64,000 nt of DNA, from NCBI GenBank assembly GCA_947579605.1, contig OX388329.1, forward strand, positions 22,090,299 through 22,154,298. Reading direction: 5' to 3'. The number at the start of each line of letters is the position of its first letter. Position 1 is the first letter of the stretch. Source of the stretch: Athripsodes cinereus. Its lineage: Eukaryota; Arthropoda; Insecta; Trichoptera; Leptoceridae. Below the pieces are notes generated by a model. The model did not search any database. It was not told where the DNA came from and worked only from the letters and a program-made list of their open reading frames with translations. This document shows positions 10,972 to 21,925 of the stretch, piece after piece. A program made the position numbers and the translations under genes.

Positions 10972-11298
10972 TATATTGCCCTGCTAAGTAAAAACACAGT
11001 AATTACCAAACACACATGTGTCAGAATCGCAGAACAAGTTTAAGACTACTTTTTTGTGTGTATTTTTTCAAGTATCAAAAAACAAACTTTCCACAATCGT
11101 CACAAATATCTATTGTAAATAAGCTTATTAAAAGGAAGCATATTTAAAAAAATATTGAATATCTTAGATTTTGTGACGACTGTGGTATGTTTTTTTAATA
11201 CTTGAAAAAATACACACAAAAGGTAGTTTTAAACTTGGTTTGCGATTCTGACACATATGTGTTTGGTAATTACTGTGATTTTACTTAGCAGCAGTATA
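10972..11298. mobile_element. Palindromic MITE, arms about 130 bp
   Basis: The left arm starts TATATTGCCCTGCTAAGTAA. The right arm inverse reads TATACTGCTGCTAAGTAA. The arms stay alignable through AATTACCAAACACA, then TGTGTCAGAATCGCA, then TGTGTGTATTTTTTCAAGTA and on to CGTCACAAA. The central spacer is short, so nearly the whole element folds back on itself. No clean target duplication was found and there is no coding sequence. Confidence 0.7.
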
Positions 11299-11384
11299 AC
11301 TCAGACACAGATATTTCAAGTGATAAAGAATATTACTCATTAGACACCTCAGCGTGAACGTACCATGGTAAATGGTACCCATGG

Positions 11385-11712
11385 GTAATAATAATAATAA
11401 TAAAGATAATTTGTATTTGGCGCCGTTTAATGATCTGTGACCATCTCAAGGGCGCCATGGCTTTTCTTGAAAAGCAGTGTTTTCAGCTTACTCCTGAACG
11501 TTGCAGTGGGTTGGTTCTGTCTTAAGTCCGCTGGCAATCGGTTCCAGGCGGTTGGCCCCGCAACGTAAAGTGTACATTAACCAGTCTAAGCCGATTCGTA
11601 AGCGTCAGGACACCTTTTCTGTTTGCTTCTAAAAGGAGCTTGAACAATCTGCTGGTTGTGCAGATGAGGTGTATGTTGAGTAATATTCTTAATGTCTTCA
11701 GTGTCTTCACTC
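11385..11712 (-). pseudogene. LINE-E fragment 1, 3' end of CR1/L2-like element
   Basis: The minus strand carries a decayed 3' end of a non-LTR ORF2. The W-N-R-L-P region is visible but altered, followed by CAAGGGCGCC-type 3' UTR sequence and a (TTATTA)n tail. Related copies lie at 15295-15662, 26525-26688 and near 27893-27940. Stops interrupt the frame. Confidence 0.65.
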
Positions 11713-11715
11713 ACG

Positions 11716-12654
11716 CAGGTGTAAAAATCCAGTAAATTCGAAAACTACAGTTGACATTATTTTACATGACGTAAAGTGATGTATTTTGTATGTATGTATG
11801 AGCCGTCAGTTAAAAAAAATAATAATAATAATAATACCTAACACATTCATACAATAAAATGTATGTATGATATGTAGGTACCTACCTATATATATAATAA
11901 CATAATATCGCGTTGATGAATGCATCGAAAAATCTGAAGTTGACCAACAGTTACTTATTTTTAAAATACATCATAATATCCTATGGGCCAGGGACGGCGC
12001 GTGGTTAAATATTTGATACCTAATCAAATTCAAATATGTATTTATTTAAAATATATTTTGTATACTGTCATAATTGAGCAGTGTTCGTGCTTTGAGTGAT
12101 AAAGGGATAAGTTTGTTTTTATTTAATAAAATCGATTTTAACCATTATAATGAATTATATCAATATACTTATATCCAATAATAATTAAAATAAATAGTAA
12201 AAAAATACATTGTACCCAATACTTTCTTCCTCAATAGTATTGTTTTTTTCTGAGCACTTATTAAGTTTTTATTCCTTTTCAAACTATTTTACCATTCTAC
12301 TCGATGTTATGTAAAGTGATGTTGTCCAGCAATATTTAAAAATTGATATAAAGGCTTATTTGATTTTTTCAAAAATTTGGATTATAAAATTCCACATTCA
12401 AACTTTTAAATACCTAGGTCTATTAGACACGTTTTGTGTTATCACAAAGTAAAAAGTACTTCCTATGTTGTATCTATTTTATTTTTGCAATCAAGCAAAA
12501 TTATTTTTATTGCTTCTTTCATTGAGACAATCGGGGAAATTTGAGACAAATAATTTTCAATGTCAGTTAAATATGTAAGTACCTACATTATTCTACTAAA
12601 TTGATTAATTTCAATAAATAAAAATAAATAAATAAAATTTGTTTCAATTAAATC
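11716..12654. other. AT-rich stretch, no gene seen
   Basis: It contains an (AAT)n run near 11818-11835 and otherwise unstructured AT-rich DNA. There is no supported ORF. Confidence 0.5.
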
Positions 12655-13355
12655 TTCTTCTTCTTCTTATTCAGCCATCTCTCCACTGCTGGATAAAGGC
12701 CTCTTCCAAACTCTTCCAATCGTTGCGGTCCTGTGCCCTCTGTATCCATTTCCTTCCCGCGATTGGAGTAATGTCGTCAGTCCATCTCTTTTTTGGTCTG
12801 CCGATGCTTTTTTTGCTACTCCATGGTCGCCATTTGAGGATTCTAGGAGTCCATCTACCGTCGTTTCGTCTCACAACATGACCCGCCCATTGCCACTTAA
12901 GCTTTGCAACACGATCCATAATATCTGTGACTTTTGTTAGGTGTCTGATGTCTTCGTTTCTAATTTTATCTCTCAGACTCACCCCTAACATTCGTCTTTC
13001 CATAGATCTTTGTGAGCATTTTAGCTTGTGGACACTTGCTGCAGTTAGCGATATGGTTTCTAGTCCATATGTTGTCACTGGGAGGATACATATGTTTCGT
13101 AGACTTTCTTCTTTAGGGTTCTTGGGATATCTTTACTGGTGAGTATATTTTTCAATTTTCCAAATGCTGCCCAGCCCAGGCCTCTTCTTCTGGGTATCTC
13201 TGCAGTTTGGTTTTCCTTTCCAATTTTGATCTTATGTCCAAGGTATATGTATTCATTTACTGCCTCTATGTATTTGTTGTCAATTGTTAGGCTCTCATTT
13301 GTTGGACTCAAGATTTTTGTCTTACCTATGTTCATCTCTAGACACAAGCTTTAAA
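12655..13355 (-). pseudogene. RTE-type retrotransposon, 3' third of reverse transcriptase, one frameshift
   Basis: Two minus-strand open frames (13347-13075, 90 aa, and 13078-12671, 135 aa) overlap and together form one degraded polypeptide. The first has NKYIEAVNEYIYLGHKI, then GLGWAAFGKLKNIL and the RTLKKKVYETYV block. The second has the GLETISLTAASVHKL block, K-W-Q-W-A-G-H-V-V-R-R, GRPKKRWTDDITPIAGRKW and WKSLEEAFIQQW. These are the thumb and C-terminal blocks that follow the catalytic domain in RTE-clade non-LTR elements. The element ends just below the stop in a (GAA)n tail, the CTT run at 12655-12669. It is 5'-truncated, so the catalytic motifs are missing, and a frameshift near 13077 splits the rest. 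It is non-functional. Confidence 0.85.
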
Positions 13356-13370
13356 TTAAATCTAACACAA

Positions 13371-13441
13371 GCTTTTTTTGCGTTTGCTTGCTGAAAATTT
13401 GTTATGTAAAATATTTTTTCAGCAAGCAAACGATAAAAAAA
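13371..13441. repeat. Short strong hairpin
   Basis: CGTTTGCTTGCTGAAAA (13381-13397) and its exact inverse (13416-13432) form 17-bp arms with an 18-nt loop. The pairing extends outward through T7/A7 runs after a small bulge. It lies just upstream of the truncated RTE 5' end. No transposon termini were recognised. Confidence 0.75.
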
Positions 13442-13750
13442 GAGTACTTATATAAAGTGATTTAAATAAAACTAATTGCATTTTGTCTATTTTTTACGAA
13501 TTAGAAAAATTACAAAATATATTGTACGTGTCATCAAATCTATGGATTTGGGTATTTTATTTATTTATTTATTAACAGTATATTACATAAATATTTGACC
13601 AATGAAGTTTGCGGATTTACAAGTGTATCGGTGTTTACAATTTATAAAAACGACAAAAAAACATGAAAAGAATTCATTAATATCACTTAACATAACAATT
13701 ATAAAACAAAAACAAGAACATGAACATTTATAATATGCATAATTATTTGA

Positions 13751-13921
13751 GTTCGACGGTAGCCTGGAGGTAGAGTCTCGGCCTCGTGAACAAGAGGTCC
13801 GTGGTTCGATCCCAGGTGCCGGCAAACTCCCCTTTTATGACTAAAACTTTTAGCTTACTGTGAAAGGTGTATAAGGTTGTATTTGGGTTTATAACAAAAC
13901 CCAGATATATCTTTAAAAAAA
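13751..13921 (+). mobile_element. SINE-A copy 3, full length
   Basis: This copy is close to an apparent consensus. It reads GACGGTAGCCTGGAGGTAGA, then TCTCGGCCTCGTGAAC, then CCGTGGTTCGATCCCAGGTG. The 3' end has TGGGTTTATAACAAAACCCA, a small stem-loop, followed by GATATATCTTT and an A run. Confidence 0.85.
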
Positions 13922-14635
13922 TATAATATTACGTACATCAACTTATTCTCTAATAGAGATAAAAAAAATACACTTCACAAATAGGTATTTATTGTATAAA
14001 CTAAAAAATATATAACTTCCCAATAAGGCACATTATTTTAAATAAATATAGTTTTATATTTTTCTCCCTCCCTGTATTTGTCATAGTGTGAAGTCCATTT
14101 GTACGCACATGTTCCTCTGTCATATTTTAATGAATGACCCCGGCCGTACGTCGTTTCCTCATGTTTGTTTTTTTCCCTAACACCCGAAGACTGACAAGTA
14201 AAACCACTTCTAGGAAATGCGCATTGTCTTCTCGGATATTCATCGGGGGTGATCTACTAAACTAAACAGATTAAAATTAAATAGGAATCCACAACAAGTG
14301 TTGAATATTTTTTGTCTATAATATAAACCATTTCTCTTTGATTATTTTTAGAATACATACAATATTATTTTTCTATTTATAATGTACATTGTGTACTAAT
14401 GACTGACATAACCTACTACCAAAATATACCTACGTTATGAATGATGACAAATGTTTTGTTTCATATAGGTAGGTAGGTACCCATTTACACATTAATACAT
14501 ACAAATGTTATCACGCTGTTGGGTCGGGGGTCCATTGTGCTTATCAAATCAGCGATGTATGTATTATTAATGGAGACCCACCGTCCACTCGGATACCGCA
14601 AAAGTCTGGGGACTTTCTTTTATCCGATGTATGTT
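13922..14635. other. AT-rich stretch, no gene seen
   Basis: I support no coding frame or repeat family here. GC-richer islets (about 14130-14160, containing CCCCGGCCGTACGTCG, and about 14520-14535) have no recognisable role. Confidence 0.45.
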
Positions 14636-14997
14636 ATAAAGAATGCGGATATCAAGGGGAATGAGCGGATGTGAGAAGAGTGTTGAAGATGGAATGCATT
14701 TAAATAAATTGCGGTAGCTTTGACATATGGAGCAAATGGACGACGAAAGGATGAGGTGAGAATCGGATAGAGGTGGTGTGAGTAAGCGCACAAGTCCAAG
14801 AATTACGTGGCTTGACCATGTGGATCGAATTCTCAAGGATAGTCGTGTGTTCAGTAAGAAAAATCGGCGTGCATGTATGAGAAACTGGATAAATGCGGAG
14901 GAAGCAAAAGAAGTATAAGGACTGATCAGCATGGCGTTGCGTTCTCTCTGCCTACTCTACCTGGGACACGGCGTGAGGGTATAGATAGATAGATAGC
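14636..14997 (+). pseudogene. LINE-A fragment 3
   Basis: Starting near AATGCGGATATCAAGGGGAA, this copy runs through the G-R-P-R/W-L-D-H-V-D, N-R-R-A-C-M-R-N-W and E-E-A-K-E-V blocks. It ends at the family 3' end (CGGCGTGAGGGTATAG) with an (ATAG)n tail. Several frameshifts and a TAA interrupt the frame. It is a 5'-truncated retrotransposon relic. Confidence 0.75.
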
Positions 14998-15294
14998 AAT
15001 ACTATAAATTCATATTCTATTTATACGAATGAAGTAGGTGCTTTCCCGCCTAGATATGCGATACACTCGTAAAATCTCCAAGCGCCAAATGACAGATTGT
15101 TTTGCCAATTAATGTATTTTAAAAAGTGTTTAAAAAGACATCAGAGGAGAGTTTTGGTCTACGATAACACATCTCAGTGACGAGAGAATGACGTGCTATA
15201 ATGATAGAGTTGATGAGCTGAAACATTATTTCATATTAGATATTATAATGTACGTACCAGTGGCGGGACTAGGCTTTTTATACATTGATCATGC

Positions 15295-15662
15295 ATTCGT
15301 ATTATTATTATTATTATGTTGAATAATTTTGTTCGGCGCTGTTTAATGGAGTATCCATCTCAAGGGCGCGGGAAACTATGTTGGAAGAGCGAAGTCTTCA
15401 GCTTGCTCCTGAACGTTGTAATCGGTTGGTTTTTACGGAGGTCCTCGGGGAGTCGGTTCCAAATGACGGGTTCTGCGACGCCAAAAGCCCCATCATAGAA
15501 GCAGGACTTGTTTGCTCTGTTGTTTTCGTCCAGCATGTTGGTGGATGTCTTAGCTGAGCGTAGAGGTCTACTTGCAGGTGTTTTGAGAACACAGAGTTCA
15601 GAAAGTGACTGAGGTGCCATTTTGTTCAAAGCTTTGTAGACTATAAGGCACAGTTTGTACAA
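15295..15662 (-). pseudogene. LINE-E fragment 2, open 100-aa ORF2 C-terminus
   Basis: The minus-strand frame encodes LVYKALNKMAPQSLSELC, then R-P-L-R-S-A, G-A-F-G-V-A-E-P-V-I-W-N-R-L-P-E-D-L-R and SFRSKLKTSLFQ. This K-A-L-x-x-x-A-P-x-x-L to W-N-x-L-P-x-x-L-R to F-x-S-x-L-K pattern is the standard end of CR1/L2/Rex-type ORF2 proteins. The element finishes with a (TAATAA)n tail at 15295-15318. It is truncated well downstream of the RT catalytic domain. Confidence 0.8.
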
Positions 15663-16182
15663 TTTCTACTACCTTTTTTTACTTTTCTTTCCCTTTCACC
15701 TACTCTTAACCAGTGTAACTTTTCCAGCAAAGGTGTAATCTGGCAACCCTTATCTTCGCGGAAAATAAGCTTTGCAGCGCCTCGTAATTAAAATTATATT
15801 CACAATTTGGTATAAGAATTTAAAACGACATCTAATTTATCAATTTTCTACCCCTTGGCCCCCTCCGTCGCGACATTTTCAATTTAGTATCGACTGTTGA
15901 GATATTTTACAATGTCGTCGCTCTTGTATAACAATTTCAGAGAATAAAAACCCAGCATTTCTTTTCCTGTTTCTTTTGCATGTGTGAAAAGCACGCCAGT
16001 GGTAGGTAGATATCAAAGAGTAAATAATAATAGTAGATAATATTATATGTGTATTATGCAATGACATACTTACATTCATAAATTTCCTAGTCTAATTTTT
16101 GATCATTGTGGATATGGCATAAGGAGAAATATGAAAAGTCTTGAATAAAAACTGATCATCACAAACATTTATCCAAATCGAA
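15663..16182. other. AT-rich stretch, no gene seen
   Basis: A somewhat GC-richer part (15700-15880) includes TACCCCTTGGCCCCCTCCGT. It shares the words GTAGAAA and GACGGAGGGG with 3660-3690 in inverse orientation. That is too little to define a repeat. Confidence 0.4.
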
Positions 16183-16408
16183 CTACTATACCATCACGGC
16201 ATATCTCTCAAGTGGGGTACCCAGCAGATCAGTTGCATGTTATAAACATGCAAACTGTTTTAATAAAAAATTATACATTCAGAATGGATGGCATACCTCA
16301 TCGCTGAAATTAACATGTAATAAATCTTTATTTTTAGATGACTTGCCTTTAACAGGACACTCGAAAACTTCAGGAAAAAAGTGGGAGACCAATTCTTTAG
16401 CGAATGCT
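16183..16408 (-). mobile_element. Element D, near full length
   Basis: On the minus strand it reads, 5' to 3': TTGGTCTCCCACTTTTTTCC, then AAGTTTTCGAGTGTCCTGTT, then TCAGCGATGAGGTATGCC, TTCTGAATG and GCATGTTTATAACATGCAAC. It ends in CCGTGATGGTATAGTAG. This is one of the best references for the family. The terminal ~40 bp parallel the LINE-A end. Confidence 0.75.
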
Positions 16409-16459
16409 ATACGGCAATAATACTTAGCTTTTTATTCTTTTTCTTCACCCTCGCCTTTA

Positions 16460-16625
16460 TACCATTTATTTGGGATCGGCTCTCCTAATCCTCATCTTCC
16501 AAGTTCTCCGGACTCTAGCATCCTCCGAACGCAGCTCTGCCTCTCTCAGATCCCTGACAATTGTGTTCATCCAGGTGGTCACTGCGGTCTGCCTGGTCTT
16601 TTGGATCCTGCTTCTATGCCTATTA
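16460..16625 (-). pseudogene. LINE-H fragment, C-terminus of non-LTR ORF2
   Basis: On the minus strand a ~50-codon frame encodes T-A-V-T-T-W-M-N-T-I-V-R-D-L-R-E-A, then R-R-T-W-K-M-R-I-R-R-A-D-P. This is the W-x-x-x-V-x-x-D-L-R-E ... W-R-x-x-I-R-x-A-D-P signature seen at the extreme C-terminus of a common class of insect retrotransposon polyproteins. It is the only copy in the window and is non-functional. Confidence 0.6.
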
Positions 16626-16679
16626 CTTTTTATTATGAATGAAATTTTATTAAGTTGGTATATAATTATGTACATATAA

Positions 16680-19041
16680 TGATATAATTGTAATAGTCAA
16701 GTATGTTTTTCATCAATCTATTTGCCCGCTACAACTCTCGGAGTGGTTGGTTAAAAATTCAAAGTAAATATTTACAGATAAGTTGTACTACAACGTAAAC
16801 AATATATGATTATCTAATAATAGACAACACATCAAGATACATTCACTCTAAAGATGGTAAAAAATCTCAAACAACATAAATATTTACAATAAAACATATG
16901 AGATACACCTTTTCATCGTGTCAATGTAACCAAAAACAGCTGTTGATGAATAATTACGTAATCTATTTATCTATTTATAATATAATGTATCATTCATTAG
17001 GGAGTAACCAGAGAAGATAATATAAGCATATGACTCCAGAATGTAGGTATTTTTGAATTGAAAAAACCTGTAGTCTCCTTCATATGGAAAAAAAAACAGT
17101 TCTGACTGGGCCGTTTTTCGTTCAATTATAGGTAGTCAAAAAGAGGACCTCTTTTCCTTCCACAAGGTTTCCAATTGCCTGATGGACTCCGTTTCATAAT
17201 ACTTCATTTGTGTGATAACGTTGTTAGAGTGATAAATCGGTAACTCCATGAGAGCATGGAGGTGTATTGTTTCTACTCTATGCTGTTGAGAATATTGTTG
17301 AATAGTAAAAGAATATGAAATGTGAGTAATGTTAGGTTAAATAATAGTAAAAAGCAAGGCACAGGTAAAGGAAATTACTTACAGATAGATAATAGATTAT
17401 ATTGGGTGATCTTTTGTTGAAATGTGCAAGCTTGTATTGCCAATGTTTTACATTGACCTGGAAAACTAGCAACTCGAAATGCTTGTATGTATTAGTCCAC
17501 AGTTTGTTTACTTTAAATGCATAATATTATTCACATATCAGTCAACATTTGCATATTGGCACTACTTGCAAACGATCAAAGAAGCGAGTCGATTGATTTA
17601 TGCCATCCTTTGGAGGAAACCTGCGAACTATGTAATAATGTGTTTAATATATATCACGTTTTAGAGAATTCATCTGTTTACTTATTTATTGTTTTTGTTA
17701 TTCCTAGATCTCCCAATATACAGTATATATAAACTAAATAGGTACATACATACATAATACCCGTGTGAGTCTATTCGATGCCTGCACGGTCATCTTATTG
17801 CAAATCGTTGATGTAGGTATGTGTTAGGTACGGAAGTATCAAATGGCATGACGATTTCTAGAATGTATTCTGCTAGATATTTTAGGAAGTACTAAATTTG
17901 ATAAATTAATTATCTGAAACATATGGTCAGTCCTTTACGACTTTAATTTGCGAATCTCAGATGGTATTTTATGGTGTCGTTTTGAGGAAGAGACAAATGT
18001 ATATATATCTACTAACAAATTACAGTATACATCATAATATTGAACAGGTACGTATAAAAATCTTCTTCCATATTAGAATCTTTAATATATGGCGTAGCTA
18101 GTGGGTTAGTGAATAAATATACAGTATATGTAATTCCTTGTCTATGTGTAGTAATAAAATAAGAACCCATCACTGAATTAAAGATGTTCAAAGCCCATGA
18201 AGAACTGGGTAAATCATAGCTATCGAATGATAAATTATGTATCTTAAAGACAATGAATATATTGGACTGCGTAGGCTTAGGATAAAATGCATAAGCGTGC
18301 GCAGGTCTAGACATGATGATTTGAAGGTAATGATTAGTCATTGGAAAAGGATGGCGACTGATAAAGCATTTCGGAAGTTCTCCTGGAGGTACTTATCCTG
18401 TACTGGGGACTTGAAAGAGGCTGAAGTAAAAATTGATAGCAAGTTAGTATTAGTTTTAATAATATACGAGTATACCAGTGATGTACGAGTATATGTGTAA
18501 AATAGATTCGACTATATTTCTTGTCAACTTAAGGGTGAGCTTTTTCGAACACAATAAATATATCAATACGTTGATAAATTAATAAACATTATCAATCTGG
18601 GAGTCATCACCATATGGAAGAGATTTAATACACAAAATACATACTAATATGTGGGTGGTGAGAATAAAAAAGGTACAAGATCTCACATACTGAAAACAAG
18701 ATTTTTTGTTTGCCTTATATTGTTTGTTAGTTTCTATTCATCACAAGCAATATATCACTCTGTTGACAAGTGGATATTAAGTATTAAAAGTAGGTGAGGA
18801 TCTGTTTTTTTTTCAGTATTGGGAATCACAGGGATAATATTATAGCTATGGGTATAATAATAGGTATCTATTTTACGAGACATTTTGGAGCCTCGAATTA
18901 AAATCTTGTTCATTGAGATTTATAGCAACGACTTCGCAGTAGATAGAAAGATTTCATCATCTCCTACACTGAGTCACTTATAAAATTTAATACATACATA
19001 TTTTATTTATTTGAAGCAATAGAATAGTATAAGCTTCTTAC
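16680..19041. other. AT-rich stretch, no convincing gene
   Basis: The only frame with a balanced, charged composition is 18237-18500 (87 aa, plus strand). It contains SRHDDLKVMISHWKRM and FSWRYLSCTGDLKEAEV, which I do not recognise. The rest is AT-rich without structure. Confidence 0.4.
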
Positions 19042-19260
19042 AATAAAACAATTAGAATAGAATAGAATAGAATAGAAATAGAATAGAAATTCTTTTATTG
19101 CGCATAAATACAAAATATCAACATACATTTTTTCTTAACATGGTTACAATTAAGTTGCAGCAGCCTCACTAGGTTAACCTGTATCGAGGCGTGCTGCAAA
19201 TAAAAATAATAAACAATATACAATCAACAAACTATCATTATATCCAAAAAAAAATCACAA
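19042..19260 (-). mobile_element. Retrotransposon 3' UTR with (TATTC)n tail
   Basis: An (ATAGA)-type run at 19050-19090 (plus strand) precedes AATTCTTTTATTGCGCATAA and a GC-richer segment with CAGCAGCCTCACTAGG. Read on the minus strand this is a 3' UTR ending GCGCAATAAAAGAATTTC plus a pentanucleotide tail, as in 5'-truncated LINEs. No ORF is included. Confidence 0.5.
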
Positions 19261-19382
19261 TAAACAAATAATAAATAAATTAATTAAAAATGAAAATATG
19301 TCAATGAGTCAATAATTAAACGCAAACACAATAAAGTAAACAAATGAATATTTGGAAAATGATGAAAATTATAAGTAGGTAC

Positions 19383-19990
19383 TGGAATAAATGTGTATGT
19401 GTATTTGGGAAGTCTGTTTGCGAGGGATGGAAGATACAATAAGGATATCGAAAGAAGAAAAGTTGCCGGTGCTAGAGTGAACGGTGCACTTCGTCCCATT
19501 GTTAGCAATGTGTCAAACATGGCCAAAATGCTGGTGCACAATACGATTCTGGTACTGAAACTTATGTATGCAAGTGAAACTTGGACGTGGTTGAAGAAGA
19601 ATGAGAGTGGAATAAATGCCGTGGAGATACGTTCACTGAAATGGTTGATAAAACATTGCGAGATAGAGTGAAGAATGAGGATATTAGGTGATAATGGCCA
19701 AACCCGAGAGGAGTGTTGTGGATAGAATGCGTGTAAATAAGTTACGATGGTTTGGACATGTTGAGCGAATGCACGACGAAAGGATGACGAAGAGGATCTA
19801 TCTACCTGAAAGAAGGTGTGTAAGGAAACGCTGAAGTTCAAGAAGTCGTGGCTTTAGCATGTGGATCAAATTCTAAAGGAGTAAGAGAAACCAAAAGAGG
19901 AGGAAAAGAAGTATGTAAGGATAGATCTATATGACATTCCGTTCTCTCTGCCTACCCTACCTGGGACACGGCGTGAGGGTATAGTATAGT
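19383..19990 (+). pseudogene. LINE-A fragment 4, about 600 bp, frameshifted
   Basis: The fragment begins in the Y-L-G-S-L-F block and continues through DGRYNKDIERRKVAGARVNG, N-V-S-N-M-A-K-M-L-V-H-N, the M-Y-A-S-E-T-W-T-W-L-K-K block and N-K-L-R-W-F-G-H-V-E-R. It reaches the family 3' end CGGCGTGAGGGTATAG with a TATAG tail. A frameshift follows R-S-L-K (about 19640) and the region around 19820-19900 is deleted. It covers the RT connection to C-terminal region only, without the catalytic YADD. It aligns with the open copy at 44339-44989. Confidence 0.8.
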
Positions 19991-20628
19991 AGTAAAGCAG
20001 TGAGATTTGTACAGAATGAAAAAATCAAGGAAAATACAGTATTTAGAAACATGTATTGTTTACGTGGTATGAATTGAGTAGGAAACTGTAAGTAACTACA
20101 AATAATTAAGTAGGTATTGTATTATATAGATAGGTATTAGGATATTGTATAGATACGTTGCCATCTGAAAGATCGTTCGACGTTCTGGTATGACTTTGAT
20201 GGCTCATTACCGCCCGCTAATTTACTGCGCGCTAACGATGCGTTAAAGTTAACTTTTGTCACTTCAGAAATGAAACGACGGCACATCTCAAAAGGTCCCT
20301 ATACTGTATTATCTATTTAAAGGGGATGCCTTACAAACTTTCATTATCAAAAATTATATTGTTTTCTTCGCCTACTATAAAAACTGGGTGTTTTGTATTT
20401 AGACGTCACTAATTATAATAATCAATTACATCACTATGCTCATAACCAACCGTCTTTAGGAATATCATTCAGAAAACTAATGAATATATAAAATAAGATT
20501 TAGTTCACGTGCAAGTATGCATTTTTCAATACCAAATAATAGAGATATTGACGACATCAGCTATGAAAACTTTGTATATGTTGAGCGTTTTCTAGGCATT
20601 ATTAAAAATAATTAATCTTAAAAGAAAA

Positions 20629-20788
20629 GAGGTAATGTCTCGGTCTTGTAAAAAAGAGGTCCGCGGTTCGATCCCAGGTCCCGGTCAACTCCCCTTTCAC
20701 GACACAAGCTTTCAGCTTACTACGAAAGGTGTATAAGGTTGTATTTGGGTTTTATAACAAAGCCCAGATAACTATATCTTTTTTTTAA
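20629..20788 (+). mobile_element. SINE-A copy 4 (head partly lost)
   Basis: It starts within the A box region (GGTAATGTCTCGG) and keeps the B box (GCGGTTCGATCCCAGG). The 3' end has TTGGGTTTTATAACAAAGCC and a T run. Confidence 0.8.
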
Positions 20789-20802
20789 AAAGTTCCAATC
20801 TA

Positions 20803-20855
20803 TCTATACCTTCACGGCATATCCTACAAGTGGGATAGACAGTGGGCTAACCGAA
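20803..20855 (-). mobile_element. Element D, 3' end only
   Basis: The minus strand ends GCCGTGAAGGTATAG with an ATAGATAG-like tail. It is preceded by a degraded CCCACTTGTAGGATAT block. About 50 bp are present, and it is adjacent to SINE-A copy 4. Confidence 0.55.
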
Positions 20856-21855
20856 ATTTACAAATTCAAATAAAAAAAATGGTGATAGCGATGACACTTC
20901 TATTAAATTAATAAATAAAGTTTCAATGGACTGTTTACAAAGCTAAAAAGGGTGTACGGATGAATTTGGTTGAGAACAACAAATTAATATAAGCAAAGAA
21001 ATAAGTTTGAGAAACATATTATGAGGAATCGCACACATTGTGACTATGTCATAATCCATATTATACATAAGTGTTGTACTAGCTATGGAAATACACAATG
21101 AGAATGTATGTATAGGTATATGAAGAAAGTGAAAATATATTATTATATATCTATACACAGTACACAAAATATCTGTAATGGTTAATGTGTTAGGTGTCAC
21201 AACTTAATATATATTATTTTTATGACTTATAGCAAAGCGCGAATGTATTGTAATATAACATCTATAATACTATGTATGTACATACATTTTACAATATGTA
21301 TAACTATGCATATATTATGATGTATCTTTAATTCTTTATCTCTAGATGTCGCGTGGAAAGATATGCGGAAGATGAAATAGTGTTAATAATACATAATATA
21401 TTATTATCTATGATTTGTGTATGTGTGTGTATCTAAATGAGATTAGAAACGAAAATGACATACCCACCACTGTACTAACAAATTATGAAATTACTTATGT
21501 ATATTTTACAAGACAGCTTAGAAGTTTTGTGAATGGCAAACTCTGAATTTATGCATAATTTTGATGTTAATATTTTTACTAATTTATTTTTCATCAATTT
21601 CCGTTTATCATTAAACATCTGCTGTCTATTTTTCCTGATATCTTCGTCTTCGAAACGGTTCATTGTGCTAGGAGATCGACCAAGTCATTGAAAACCATGA
21701 GGACGGATGTACAGTGCTTTTTTGGGCAAATATCATTCTCACATTCTCAAAATATGACGACAGGACCATAATATGGTTCTCACCAGTATCAAAGACTAAA
21801 GACTAAAATATCAATATTAATTTTTTCAAAACTTCTTGGAGTCCTTGGCAAAGAA
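20856..21855. other. AT-rich stretch, no gene seen
   Basis: The short frames here (21200-20943, 21663-21475) are AT-driven and carry no motif I can name. Confidence 0.45.
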
Positions 21856-21925
21856 TATGGCGCTCGATCCTTTCTGCCTACCCCGCAAGGGAAGCGGCGT
21901 GATGGTGTGTATGTATTTATTTATA
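21856..21925 (+). mobile_element. LINE-B fragment 3, 3' end only
   Basis: It encodes R-S-I-L-S-A-Y-P-A-R-E-A-A and a stop, then a GTGT/ATGT tail. The DNA ends AAGCGGCGTGATGGTGTG. About 70 bp of the family terminus are present. Confidence 0.7.

Noticed and set aside
13583..13825. Frames starting MPAPGIEPRT (also at 50696-50926 and 5970-6182)
   Set aside because: They are translations of the SINE-A head around the B box and not proteins.
15720..15880. Possible inverse match to 3660-3700
   Set aside because: Only two short words are shared, which is too little to define a repeat.
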